Made by a program: the position numbers and the translations under genes. Positions 32,816 through 44,301 of a stretch of DNA of 64,000 bases are shown here, piece by piece. Source of the stretch: Rhizophagus irregularis (taxonomy: Eukaryota; Glomeromycota; Glomeromycetes; Glomerales; Glomeraceae); assembly GCF_026210795.1 (NCBI RefSeq), contig NC_089440.1, positions 3,224,001 through 3,288,000 on the forward strand, read 5' to 3'. A model generated the notes under the pieces. The model was not told the DNA's origin, searched no databases, and saw only the letters and a list, made by a program, of their open reading frames with translations. How positions within the stretch are numbered: the first letter of the stretch is position 1; the number at the start of each line of letters is the position of its first letter.

Positions 32816-34911
32816 ATGGTTTTTGCGATTATTTACTATACGTTTGTACTTCTCTTTGCTGGTCTTACTTATGCCAGCGTTGAAGGAAGAATACCTGTGG
32901 TACCTCGACTACAGTACCTTGTTGTTCTCGGACTCTCGTTAATCTCTGAATGGCCCTTGCCCGTTATAGTCCTTAAAATTGTTCTTATCAACATAGCCTC
33001 ATTGCTAGGGGTTTTCAGTAAGTTTATGAAAAGTCCAAATAATTTTGAAACCCGTCAAATTTAAATAATTTTATTTATCCTTTTTTTTTCAACCTTCATT
33101 TTTTTTAATTTTAATATATTCAGGAGGAATTATTCCACAGCTTTTTTACATAGTTGATCTCCTAAATATGATTGGGTGTGTTAAAGGTTTTAAGTCAATT
33201 AATTCTTATGTAGGTTGAATCTATCATTTGATGACTTATACCATTTTGTTATATAAAAGACTCGTCGTCATTTTCATTGACGCAGATGAAGCAAGACGTG
33301 CCATTGAACAAGCCATTAAGTCATATTCAGATCAAAGAGAATTACCGTCATTTACAAGGTACTTATATCAAGTAATCGCTAACTATATATATTAGCAACT
33401 TATAATGTTCCTGGGACAAAAATTTCAGTGAAACTTTCTGGCAAAGAATGGTGAATCCGCATTTTGTTCCTCAAAATGTTTTCCAATATGCCGATAGTAA
33501 GTTCAATGTTATATCATTTGATTTGATAGTTTTATTTGTCAAAGCCCGTTTATAACATTTATCATTCTTATTTTTTAGTTGGTTATGCTACTCATTCAGA
33601 GAAATCCGAAGCGACGAAAAATGATTTCGAACAAGTAAATTATTTAACATTAGACGTTTATGCTCGCAAGGATATATCCAGATCTACTTCAAAACCTGTT
33701 TTCGTAAGTAAATTCATAAGTATTCATACTTTATTCTGCTGAATTTATTCAGATTTTGATAATTTATATTGCTATAAAAATGTTCACTAGATGTATATTC
33801 ATGGAGGTGAATGGATAAGAGGAGATAAAGCATCTCCATATCCATTGATACGTCACTTGGCTGAAGTTGGTTGGGTAAGTGTATTAAACTGGATTGAAAA
33901 TGAACTTTTATTATATAATGTTAAAATATATTTCTTTCATTAGGTTGTTGTATCTATAAATTACAGACTTGCACCAATATCTTTCTACCCATCTCAATTG
34001 ATCGATGCTAAACGAGCTTTGCGCTGGGTCAAACAAAATATCGAACATTTTGGTGGAGATCCAAAGTTTATAGCGGTAGCAGGTAAATTTCTAAATGTCT
34101 TATTGAATTCCTCCGATGTATATATTTTATTATTTAACCTTATCTGACATAAATGTGATTAAGGTGATGATGCGGGAGGCCAGATTGCCGCGGTGCTTGC
34201 GCTCACACCAAATAAGCCAGAATATCAACCTGGTTTCGAAAACGTTGACACATCTGTAAAAGCTTGCGTCTTGATTAATGCTATTACAGACCTTGTAGGC
34301 GAACAGAATTCATGGATCTCAGACTACTTTTCAAAGAAAATTGCAGGACGACAAACGAAAGATATTACATTTTTGAGAGAACATTCGCCACTACATCTCA
34401 TCAAAGAGGATTCAGTCCCATTTTTGGTGTTTCAGTAAGTTTTGAATTTTACGCCAGTTTTTTAAAAAAAAATTCCTAATAACATGATTACCAAATTTTA
34501 GCGGCGATCGTGATACATCAGTACCTTTTAAATCATCCAGTATTTTCGTTGAGGAATTTAAGAAAAGTAATATTAATTTGACGATTCATTTAATTCTGAT
34601 TTTATAATAAATTTTTCATCTCTAATTTTCATTCCGGTTAATAATTCTAGACTGTAAAGCCGAAATTCAATTTATCCCGATTCCGGTAAATTGTTATTTC
34701 ATTAATTTTAACATTTATTTTTGATTAAGCTTTTTGTTTTAAATTTTTATACGTTTTTGTTTAGGGTGGACATCATGTATATAATCTTTTCTCTTCGCCT
34801 CGGTCACATTATCAAGCTATTGGCGTTGAGCAATGGTTGAACCACATCCATTCCGAAGAAGGAAATGGTGATTATGCATGGGTATCGAAAGAACATGATT
34901 TTTCTGATTAA
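32816..34911 (+). CDS. Alpha/beta hydrolase (HSL/esterase-like) with Asp at the nucleophile position
   Basis: About ten exons. The N-terminus MVFAIIYYTFVLLFAGLTYA is hydrophobic and is followed by more membrane-like segments (LVVLGLSLISEWPLPVIVLK, PQLFYIVDLLNMIGLVVIFI), so it is membrane-anchored, probably in the ER. The hydrolase domain has LDVYARKD, PVFMYIHGGEWIRGDKASPY (oxyanion HGG), VVVSINYRLAPISFYPSQL, KQNIEHFGGDPKFIAVAG then DDAGGQIAAVLAL, FLVFHGDRDTSVPF (acid) and PGGHHVYNLFSS (base His). Overall it resembles prenylcysteine methylesterase/arylacetamide-deacetylase relatives. The elbow reads G-D-D-A-G-G where the family has G-D-S-A-G-G. The GG of the elbow straddles a splice junction, but the only good acceptor yields GAT GAT. 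It may be a non-catalytic relative or use Asp differently. Confidence 0.82.
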
Positions 34912-35548
34912 TCTATTTATTTGTTTGAACTTTTTTTCTTTTATTTTATATATACAAAATCAATGTACAATGTCAACTTTTTTTGCTAATATAACTTATA
35001 AAGCATAAAATAATTTGCTAATATAAACTTATAAAGCATAAAATAAGAATATGTTTATTCTTTATCATATAATATTGATGATTCGTCACTTATGAAATTT
35101 TGTATTAAATGCTTATCGCCGATCTGGCAAATTACTCATCTTCGGCTCAATAATAAATTATTGATAGAAATCAAATTCTATTAATTGATTCAACAAAATT
35201 ATAACGCAAACAAGACTCGGGCAAACTTAGTTTATCTTTATTAAATTACTAACGATGCTTCATAAGTTTAGCCATATTTTACTTCTACCCTAGATACCAT
35301 TGCCTCCGCTTGCTCGTTCCTGGCTTCTTGTTCTTCATATCTGCTACGCATAACTCTCGAATTACAAATTTGTTCAAATGAAATTATGTGAAAATTGTCT
35401 AGAACTATTATGTATTTTTTTACTACAGCATTTTTGATTCCAAATATGTAATAGCATGTGTGTGTAAATTTACGACATAATTATATAAATAATCATGACC
35501 TGCAGCCATTTTTGGTCGTTCGGGAAACTTAATACAAAAACTTCAAAA
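34912..35548. other. Intergenic region with a short tandem duplication
   Basis: It holds the 3' flank of the hydrolase and the promoter of the THOC3 gene. A 32-33 bp unit beginning TTTGCTAATATAA and ending GCATAAAATAA is duplicated at 34982-35046. No gene is seen. Confidence 0.5.
34982..35046. repeat. Two-copy direct tandem repeat, 32-33 bp
   Basis: Copies at 34982-35013 and 35014-35046 differ by one inserted A. It lies about 70 bp downstream of the hydrolase stop, so probably in its 3' UTR. Confidence 0.85.
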
Positions 35549-37288
35549 ATGGTTTACGGAAATACACTTTTTAATAATTATTATAATCACATGGCACCAC
35601 TTCCACAACCACCGTCGTCGTCGAAAAAAGTGCCTAGAAAGCCAGTACCACAAGGTCCTTCGGGAAACGAATCTGTAAGAAATTCTGGATAGGATGTGTT
35701 TCGTCCTTTGGCTCGCCGTTTTGGTTTTATCCAACAACAACAAATAATATAATAAATCTGAACGAGAATCATTCTATCCACATATGGCTATATAATAAAA
35801 GCCAGAAGAATACTTCGCAAAATGTAGAACCAAACTCCTAAATGGCCATATAAAGACAGTACGAACAGTAGCTTGGAATTGCGACGGTCGAAAACTTGCA
35901 AGCGGTTCCGTTGATAAAACAGTGAGATTATGGGAAGCGGATCAAGTAATATACGTTTCTTAATTTTTATATTTCATTTTTGTTCTTTATGGAGTTTACT
36001 AATAAATGTTTATTTTATCAAAACTTTATAGGAAGACATAAAATATTCCATCAAGTTACTCGGACACGAAGAAAGTGTAGATCAACTTTGTTGGAGTCCT
36101 CAATCACCGCACGAACTAGCGACAGCTTCGACTGATAAGACAGTTAGATTCTGGGATACACGTGGTTCGTATTCTATTATAAATGAATCTTGAAAGAATA
36201 TAAAATATTATAACTTACCATGAAATTTAGATGTAAAGCGATGTACACACGTCGTGAAGACTGACGGAGAGAATATAAATATCAGCTGGAGCTGGGACGG
36301 TTCAATGGTTGCAGTTGGTGATAAGGTTTGGTTAAAAATCATTAAAATTTTATTTTATTATTAAATTTGTAATCTTAATGCAAAAATTTTGAAAAGGATG
36401 ATAAAATTTCATTTATCGATCCGAGACATAAACCTTCACCGGTTATAGTTAAAACTTATGCAGAAGGTGATGATATAAGAGATGAGGTAGTATAATGGAC
36501 TTATAGATATTATGGCTTGAATTTTCTCAATTCATTATTAACAAATAATTTCCTATTCGAAAGATTAATGAAATTAGTTGGAACCATGATTGTTCGTTGT
36601 TCTTTTTAACGACTGGTTCTGGAGCTATTAAAATATTGAAATGGCCTTCATTACAGCCAGTCCATGTGCTTAGAGGTCATACTGCAAATTGTTATTGTAT
36701 TGATTTTGATCCAAAAAAACGGTAAGCTTCTGATAATTATAAATTTATAAAGATATTTAAATAATTATACTGCACTATATATTATACATAATTATTACTT
36801 ACAGATATGTAGCTGCTGGGGGAGCGGATGCTCTGGTTACATTGTGGGATCTTGAAGAATGTGTCTGTCTAAGGTCATTTAAAGAATTAGAGTAGGTCGT
36901 CGCATATTTGTCTTGAAAATTGATAACGTTCGATAAATGTTTATATAAATAACTTTTTTAACAGATTCCCAGTGCGAACGATTAGTTTTACTCATGATGG
37001 AGTTTATTTAGCAGCAGCTTCTGAAGATGAGCATATTATTGTCGTAAGTTGTAAAACGGTTATGGTATATTTTATTTTTATTTTAATTAATCTGTTTCAT
37101 AATTTATATAGTCAAATGTGGAGACTGGCAAAACTGTCTACAGAATTAAGACTATGGCTGCAACTAATTCTGTGGCATGGCATCCAAAAGGTTATCTATT
37201 AGCATTTGCTGGTGACGAAGAAGGGATTCAGGATCAAAAAAATTATATCGGTTTAAAAGTATTTGGTTTTAATGATTTAAAGGAATGA
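35549..37288 (+). CDS. THO complex subunit 3 (THOC3/Tex1), WD40 protein
   Basis: Eight exons. A proline-rich leader ([20 protein letters not shown]) is followed by WD40 repeats: [20 protein letters not shown] / [33 protein letters not shown] / [76 protein letters not shown] / [33 protein letters not shown] and [20 protein letters not shown]. Repeat content and motifs (GHxxSVDQLCW, IISWxxDG, [17 protein letters not shown]) are those of THOC3/TEX1. The THO/TREX complex couples transcription to mRNA export in the nucleus. The first ATG could be at 35549 (MVYGNTLF) or 35591 (MAPLPQPP); both lie in the same frame. Confidence 0.9.
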
Positions 37289-37910
37289 ATAACAACAAAG
37301 AAGGAATATTCTTTTAATTTAATTTTATTTTAGATTTTTGTGCAATTGTGTTTTTACATTCACAATTAAGGAATTTAGTGATCGTAGATTTAACATAAAG
37401 CATTTGAATAATTATTAAAATTATATAAATTAATACATCTTTCGACCTTTTTTTTAAAGTTACTACAATAAAATACTTTTGGTATTTTGACGCCTTATTT
37501 GAATTCAGCGTGTATTATGATCTAACCTGTGTGTAATGTTTCCCGAATAAGATAGTTAACTTTAAGTTTGGAATAATAATTAAGTACAGCAAAAGTGTCG
37601 TACTTTGACCCTCCTGGTGGCATCATCTTGACCACCCTTATTGCAAAATATATTATGTGGATCAAGTCAGGCCAAGTAAAGCAATACTGATAATAGAATT
37701 TTGTCAAGTAAATTTTTTTTATTTTATTTTGATAAATACGTATTTCAGTTTTCAAAAAAATAAGTTTCTTCAAAAAATAAAAAAATAGAATTTATTCGTG
37801 AATAATAATATAACATTTGTAATTTACTTATTTAGCGGATGTACATTGATCTTCCTTAACTTGTTTCAAAAAAAAAACCTATTACTTTAAGAGTAAGACT
37901 TTTTTTATAT

Positions 37911-38964
37911 TTACCAAATAAAAGGAATAATAGCTTTTCTTTCTTTAGGATATTCTTTAAAGTTTTCTCTATACCATTTTAAGGTTTGTCTTGCTCTAGG
38001 AAATAAATTCGCAGGTGTTGCTAAAGCGAATAATAAAGCAGGTAAACTATACCAACAAGCGATAGCAAATCCAATCCATTCGATAGTTTCACCAAGATAA
38101 CTTGGACAACTTACATAATAAAATAACTTTTCATTTGGAATAAAATATTTTTTCCTAATATCATTCATAGAATTATTACTATTATCATCAGATTGATTTT
38201 TTTCATCATCATTCTTAATATCGAATTTTTTTTCTAATGAAATTTTTGATTGATTTTTTCTTCTTAATTCAAATAAAATATTATCATGATCAATATTTAT
38301 CCACATTCCAATAAAAAAAATTATAACACCTAAAATAAATGATAATTCTTTATATTTTTCTTCAGGATAATTTCCAAATACTGAAATCCATCTACCAATA
38401 CTATAACCATTAATTAAATTAAATAATATCGCACTTGAAAATACCATTAAATTTATCGGAGCAATATTTGGTGCTCTATAAGTATAAATTATTGAACGAT
38501 TAATATAATGAATTAAAAATAATGATACAAGAATTTTTTGACTTGTAGTATAAGATGATAAATTAATAGAAGTTTCAGAAGTTTCATCATCATTATGATC
38601 GATAAATGGGGATGGTGCTAAGAAACTATAAAGGAATGTTGCTGGAGAGACCAATTCCATTAAAGACCATCCTAATTTTCCCGGTAAGTTTAAAAAACCA
38701 AGTTCCTTTATATGAAATTTTCCTGTTCAAATTTAATTAATAAAGAAATGATTTTTTTTTTTTGTTAATAAAAGTCAACAAAAAAAAAAAGGAAATGAAT
38801 AAAATAAACTTGCCATAAAATGCCTTGGAAAAAAGCAAAAAGACAAAAAAAATAATTGGAAGATAACAATAAAATGATAAAACTTTATTATAAAATTCCA
38901 CTTCATATTCTTTTGATATGATAAATGATCGAAAATTAATGAATTCGTTCATAATTTCGTACAT
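37911..38964 (-). CDS. Steroid 5-alpha-reductase family enzyme (DET2/SRD5A-like)
   Basis: Two exons, about 300 residues, with six or so membrane segments. Exon 1 gives MYEIMNEFINFRSFIISKEY ... FFVFLLFSKAFYG; exon 2 gives KFHIKELGFLNLPGKLGWSL then MELVSPATFLYSF. The C-terminal domain has KLFYYVSCPSYLGETIEWIG, TPANLFPRARQTLKWYRENF and EYPKERKAIIPFIW, which match the steroid-dehydrogenase domain of SRD5A1/DET2 (NADPH-binding region). The enzyme reduces a C4-C5 double bond in a steroid; the substrate in fungi is unknown. An Asp/Asn-rich insert (DDNSNNSMND) sits before the last domain. The single intron (38723-38813) appears to be GC-AG: the exon ends in ATG before GCAAGT, and nearby GT donors shift the frame. 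Confidence 0.85.
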
Positions 38965-39524
38965 AATTTTTTTAAAAAAAATTAAAAGCTTTTTATGACA
39001 AATAACTAAAGATAATTTAACTTTGAAGAAACAAAAGAAAAATTATTTGAACGAATGCTTTAGCAATTAACACATTTCTTGTTTACCCCCCCTTATCCTT
39101 AAAAATTATATCATTGAGAAAATTTGTCAAATTAATAATAATGTATTACAATAAATAATTTGTACTACGAAATATGTTCCCATGTTTTTAGTTGTTTAAA
39201 ATTGTTTAAAACATTAAGATTTGATTTATTTCTTGTTAATTTATGTGTTCAAAAGAAAAATATGCTTCATTCTTTTCGATTTATAAAACAGAGGAGGAAC
39301 AAAATAATGTATAAATAAATAAATAAAAGATTATTGTTTACATACAGATTTTCAATATTACACAATGATCTTTCTACAAATCGAATATTGAATAACAATT
39401 ACCAAATAAACAATGAATGAACCAAAAAGTGAAAATAAATACAACCCAAAAAAATTGTCAAGCTAATAAATACACCCAAAAAAATTCAATTTAAACAATC
39501 CATATATCAATATACACAATATCC
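38965..39524. other. Intergenic region
   Basis: 560 bp between two minus-strand genes. It is AT-rich and includes the promoter of the reductase gene and the 3' flank of CaMKI. Nothing else is seen. Confidence 0.45.
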
Positions 39525-41365
39525 TTAATGCTCAACATACAAAACTTGCTGAACATCTTCATCTGCCTCAGATCTTGATGCTTCTAATAAGTTGGCAAGA
39601 CTTGGACTTCTTGAATGACTCCTGAGAGTATTAATAGCTTTAACTGCATCAACAGCCTTCCTGAATGTTTTACGAGCATTGAAGTTATCTCGAACATTGT
39701 TCAATATATTTGGCCGTTCCCCACCAACTGGGCTAGGTAAAGGTTCGGTAAGCCATGGATGAGTTAAAGCTTGATGGGCGGTAAGACGACTGTAAGGATG
39801 GACAGTTAATAGTCTGTTGATAAAATCTTTTGCTATATATACGATACGGTAATAGAAATATTAATTTTAGGTTCACTGGTTAAATCTAACTCCAACAAGC
39901 ATAGATATTTTTTGAAATGTACCAGTATCACTGATTCCTTCCCAGTATTCTTGATCAAATTTATAGTCAGCATTGGTAATAGCCAGCATTTCCTCTTTGG
40001 CGCTTTCCCGATCAAATGGCGTGTAACCGCATAATAAAAAATATGTGATTACACCAATAGCCCATAAATCTACTGGTTTACCATGACCGGTTTTATTGAA
40101 AATCTCGGGTGCCTAAAAAATCATTAAAATGTGACACAAATAAGTTCACAAAATTTAATAAATTTAATGAAAAATTAATTATTACCATGTAACCAGGTGT
40201 ACCACACGTGGTGGTAAGAGCATGAAATTTTTCTGAATCAATGATCCGAGAAAGCCCAAAATCAGCAATAAGGAGATCAGATTCTTCGTCTTCGGTTTTA
40301 AAAAGAAGATTTTCTGGCTAAAAATAATATGAGTCGGTAATTAGTTATAGAACGAAAAAAAGAGGATGCTTGATATTTTTTTATCCCATTAAATGCTCGA
40401 GAAAAAATTATTTTAAATACCTTAAGATCTATAAATTATACGAAAATAAATAATTTAAATAATTTAAAAGGAGGCTAAAAAAGAAAGAAAATCGATATCA
40501 ACTCACCTCTATGAACGATTCCATTATCATGCAGGTATGCGACAGCCTCCGTTATACTCCTAACAAGATTAGCTGCGTCACGTTCAAAATAACTTCCTTT
40601 AGCTAAAATACGATCAAAAAGTTCACCGCCACGAGCCCAATCTGTAACTAAGTAAACTGAAAAAAAAAAAAATTTTTTGAAAATTAAACAAATGGAATGA
40701 ATAATTAAGTAATCATTATAATACAAAATCAAAAAAAATTATGAATAATCAATTTACGATTATTTAGTGTCTCGAAATAATCAACCAATGTTAAGATGTT
40801 TTTGTGGCCCTGTGAAACTCGCTTTAAAACATTTATTTCGTTTCTAACCATATGCTCTCTACCTTCCATCAACTTTTTGTTGATGATTTTGACGGCAAAA
40901 AATTCCCCCGTCTTAATCTAAAATATATTTTGTAGATAATTTAAATATAAAGATTCTCTTTACAAAATATTATTCAAATATGCTTAATTATGACAGCGTA
41001 AACAAAAGAAACGAAAGTTACATACATGCTGAGCTTCTATAAAACGCGAATAAAGAAAAAAAAGTGAAATTAATATTAAAATGCTTTGATATGAAAAATG
41101 CAAGCTGGAAAAAACGAAAGGCGTGTTTACTAGATAAAAACGCGCCAAGATAATTCTAATTTCATAATAATTGCTTAGAGAACAAATAAATACGAACCTT
41201 TTACCACAGCATAAGTGCCTTGACCCAGTGTTCTACCAGTTTTATACTAGAAATCGATAGTCCACAAAAGTATAAAGAATTCCATTAAGTCATTGAAATT
41301 TTGAACCTAACATAAAAAGTTGTTAGAGTAACATATACCTGGCAAGGGACAGTAACGTTTGCCAT
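39525..41365 (-). CDS. Calcium/calmodulin-dependent protein kinase type I
   Basis: About nine exons. The start exon gives MANVTVPCQ. The kinase domain shows TGRTLGQGTYAVVKEAQHI (Gly loop), GEFFAVKIINKK (ATP Lys), YLVTDWARGGELFDRI, GIVHR-DLK-PENLLFK (catalytic loop), LIADFGLSR (DFG), LTTTCGTPGYMAPEIF (activation Thr and APE) and HPWLTEPLPSP. After the kinase come VRDNFNARKTFRKAVDAVKA / INTLRS, matching the autoinhibitory and calmodulin-binding helix of CaMKI, and a short Ser/Glu tail ending LYVEH. It is a calcium-signalling kinase. The catalytic Asp, Leu and Lys are encoded by an 8-nt exon (40421-40428) spliced between ...HR and PEN. The family is certain; the CaMKI subtype is inferred from the tail. 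Confidence 0.92.
40421..40428 (-). other. 8-nt micro-exon encoding the catalytic D-L-K of CaMKI
   Basis: On the minus strand the upstream exon ends ATCGTTCATAGAG before GTGAGTTG. The micro-exon ATCTTAAG lies between a TTATAG acceptor and a GTATTTAAA donor, and the next exon begins CCAGAAAATC after TTTTAG. Joined they read I-V-H-R-D-L-K-P-E-N. Without it the catalytic Asp is lost and the frame shifts, so a functional kinase depends on this exon. Confidence 0.85.
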
Positions 41366-42824
41366 TTATAAAAATTACAAGGATAAAAACTATTAACTTT
41401 GGTAGAATGGAAGAAAGAAATGTTAGTCTTGTGTTTCCTGCATTTTCGATAGTGCGGTTACATTAATCTGTGAAACGCGGGTTGACCAAAACTGAATGAG
41501 GCTTGGCCCAATTAGGGTGGAAAGGAAAAGACGCATTGACGCCATTAAATCTTCGGAGAAATAAATTTTTTGGAAATAATTTACCAAATCAAGCTTGTAA
41601 ATTTCGTCTGTGTGGCGGAAACGTCTTTGTATAAATGGTACATATGATTATGTTACACATTTATTTGTTTGGATTTGTAATATCAATAACATCTAAGAAA
41701 CAAATGCTGTAATTCAAAAAAAAAAAAGATCACACAAAAGTTGACGGTATAGTACTAGTATATCGGACCTATAGTCTTATCTAACATTTTTAGTAGTCAT
41801 TAGACATTTCTGACATTTAACATATTATTCCTGAGATAGATCACCGTAACGCAGCATTTCTTGTATGTAAAAATTCACGCGTTCTCAAAAAAGGAATTCG
41901 TATGCCTTTTTTTTACATCTGAAAATCTGTTCCCTAAATTCCGAATAATTTGATAAAAACGTCAAAAACGTCGTTCTACTTGAATGTAAAATCGATGTAA
42001 TTTTTGCAACCCTAGTTCTCATCATAATTTGTATTAGAGACCTGAATGGGTCGAAAATAAGTATCAACCCAAGATTTATCAAGTTTTTGCGGTTCAACAG
42101 ATGTCAAGATTTCTCATGCCTATATGCGCATAAAGCAGATCAATAATATGCAAACTATACTATATGCAAACTACTATGCAAACTAGATTATGTAAACTGT
42201 AAAAGATAGATCGTCAAATGCGTTACGTCACTAATCTACCAAAGATGTAGAATTAGATTATGTGAGAATTCTTTGAGCTCAAAAAATTTTTATATTAGAG
42301 GATTTCTATCATCATTGTTTATCCAAAGAGAGCTCGATTTAGTGTAGATTGTACAGGATTACTTTGATTATATCTTGTACATTTTTTTTTGTCAAAATTT
42401 TTTCTGACTTCAAAAGTCTTTCAGGTGGACATCTTTAGTAAATAACAAAAATGGGGCATTACGAAATAATTCTTAGCACAATTTAAATTTATTTTTATTT
42501 TTTTTAAAAAAAAATTGATATTGTAGAAAAATTTAATCAGCCAAAAATTATTTAAAATTATAAGGTATAAATATTTTTTTTTAAAAAAAAAAAAGATCGA
42601 GGTTGATCAATCATTATAAATTCTAATCTTAAACCTAACTCAACCTAACTTAACCTAAACAAACTCTAACCCTACAGTTTAAGTGACTGCACAATGTTTT
42701 AAAAACGATAATAAATACGAATTGTTATATTGAAACACGAACAAATTAAAAATTTTGTAACTTACATTATAATTTTAAGCTTATATGTTTAGCTCAGTAT
42801 ATAATAAAAAATTTATGCGCATTT
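41366..42824. other. Intergenic region with telomere-like short repeat
   Basis: About 1.46 kb upstream of CaMKI and downstream of the Rrp15 gene. It contains an AACCTAACTN decamer array at 42631-42674 and several poly(A/T) runs. Reading frames present are short and not gene-like. Confidence 0.5.
42631..42674. repeat. Interstitial telomere-like AACCTAACTN array
   Basis: Four decamers, AACCTAACTC, AACCTAACTT, AACCTAAACA and AACTCTAACC, follow one another with no gap and end in CTAC. The CCTAA core matches the C-strand of TTAGG(G)-type telomeric DNA, but the 10-nt period is not that of a telomere repeat, so this may be a coincidental simple repeat. Confidence 0.6.
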
Positions 42825-44078
42825 TCATTTTTCTCCCTTTAAAAAATCAAGAAAAGTTTCCTTTGACATATTCGCAACTTATAAAAAAGAAAAATCCTTT
42901 CAATTTATGTGAATAATGAGAATAAACCTTTACAAACAAATTTAATTTGACAATTACCATCTTCAGTATCTCTTGATGATAATTTTGTTTCACCACCAGC
43001 AGCTTTTATTGCATCATTGGTAACCTTTTGAGATTTATTAATCGCGTTAAACAGCTGCACGACTATTATTGATGGTTCAATTAAATGAGTATATATATCT
43101 CTATAATGATAACACAAATATAATTATAAATTTAATAAACAATACAACCTCCTTTTGTGGCTAATTTTCTCAATTTTCTTTCGTGATCAAATGTAGCGAA
43201 GTCAGTTTTTACACGATCTTTGGAAGCAAGTTTCTTCTTTTCCATAGTCATGGCCTTACGCGCCTTATATTCAAGTTTAGCCTCATCTATTTCGCGTTCT
43301 ATACCTTTCGATCTTGATAAAACTGGAGTATTCTGAAAAATGAAAATATAATTATTCCAGATGAAATGAAATAAAATAAATAATCGAATTCGATCTACTT
43401 AATATATATTACTTGATAAATTGGTTTTACGGGTGCAGTTAATAATTTGTTCATAGTTTCTGCAAAGTTGGCAGTTGTATTCTTGGACTGTTTTTTCATT
43501 TCTATGACAATCAATGATAAAATGGACGAGTTAATTAGATATTCAGGTTAAATGCTGAAAAAAGGAATCAAATTAACAATCAAACCAATTATTTTTTTTT
43601 ATATTGCGAACAGTTGGTTATTTTAAAAATTCCTTTCTTTTTTTTTGGTTGAAATGTTGATTTGTTCCCTTCTATCAGCACTTACCATATTTAATTACAA
43701 AAACAAAATAAATATAATTAAACTGATATTAACTTGGAATTGAATAATGATCCGTCAAACTTTCATCTAAAAAATTTTAACTAATTTAAGTAATTCTTCA
43801 TGATGATACGAATTAAATTATGCAAATTTTAATTTGAGGAATTTATTCTTACCAGAACTTGTTATTGAATTTTTTTCACTTTCCGATTTGGAAAGTATTT
43901 CTTCTTCTTGTTTTTCAACGTTTTTAACTTTTTTCTTGTCAGAATTTTTTGATACATTTTGACGGTTTTTTACATGTTTAATAATTTTATCTTTTTCTCT
44001 TTTTTTTTGTTTACTTTTTATTGAATTTGATTCAAGTCTTTTTAATTTACGTTCTCGGTTAGAATTGATTCGACCCAT
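42825..44078 (-). CDS. Rrp15-like ribosome biogenesis protein
   Basis: About five exons. Exon 1 is MGRINSNRERKLKRLESNSI plus a Lys/Glu-rich stretch. Later exons give MKKQSKNTTANFAETMNKLL, NTPVLSRSKGIEREIDEAKL, EYKARKAMTMEKKKLASKDR and HERKLRKLATKGVVQLFNAI, which match the Rrp15 core (FAExMxxLLxxx...PILSRSK...EKxLExxxxEKKAR...LRKxATxGVVxLFNA). The last exon model, after a GTAATT-TATAAG intron, encodes V-A-N-M-S-K-E-T-F-L-D-F-L-K-G-E-K and stops at 42825-42827, a typical Rrp15-type end; reading on without this intron gives a less convincing tail ending at 42905. Rrp15 acts in nucleolar 60S pre-rRNA processing. It is divergent from PI31, 223 bp between starts. Confidence 0.83.
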
Positions 44079-44301
44079 CGTTTTATAGTTTCGAAAAAAA
44101 AAATTTTTTTTATCAGCAAGAATTTTTATTACGTAATGTTTCTGGATAGAGTTACGATCTACTGTAGCACAAAGATCGACGGGATTTTAGATCTTCAATT
44201 TCAATGACGAAGCATTACGTTACGTTGTTAATGCGTTAAGTTTTTTCACAAGTTTTCAGTTTTTCCGTTTTTTCTTCAAAAAACAAAATAAAAAACAAAG
44301 A

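Noticed and set aside
32816-34911. Hydrolase GDD motif as a splice-model mistake
   Set aside because: I looked for another acceptor near 34160 that would give Ser; only the AAG before GTGATGATGCG keeps both frame and the following AGGQIAA match.
42905-43117. Rrp15 ending with the tail ...CKGLFSLFT
   Set aside because: Reading through the GTAATT donor gives an untypical hydrophobic end; splicing to the TATAAG acceptor gives a family-like SKETFLDFLKGEK end.
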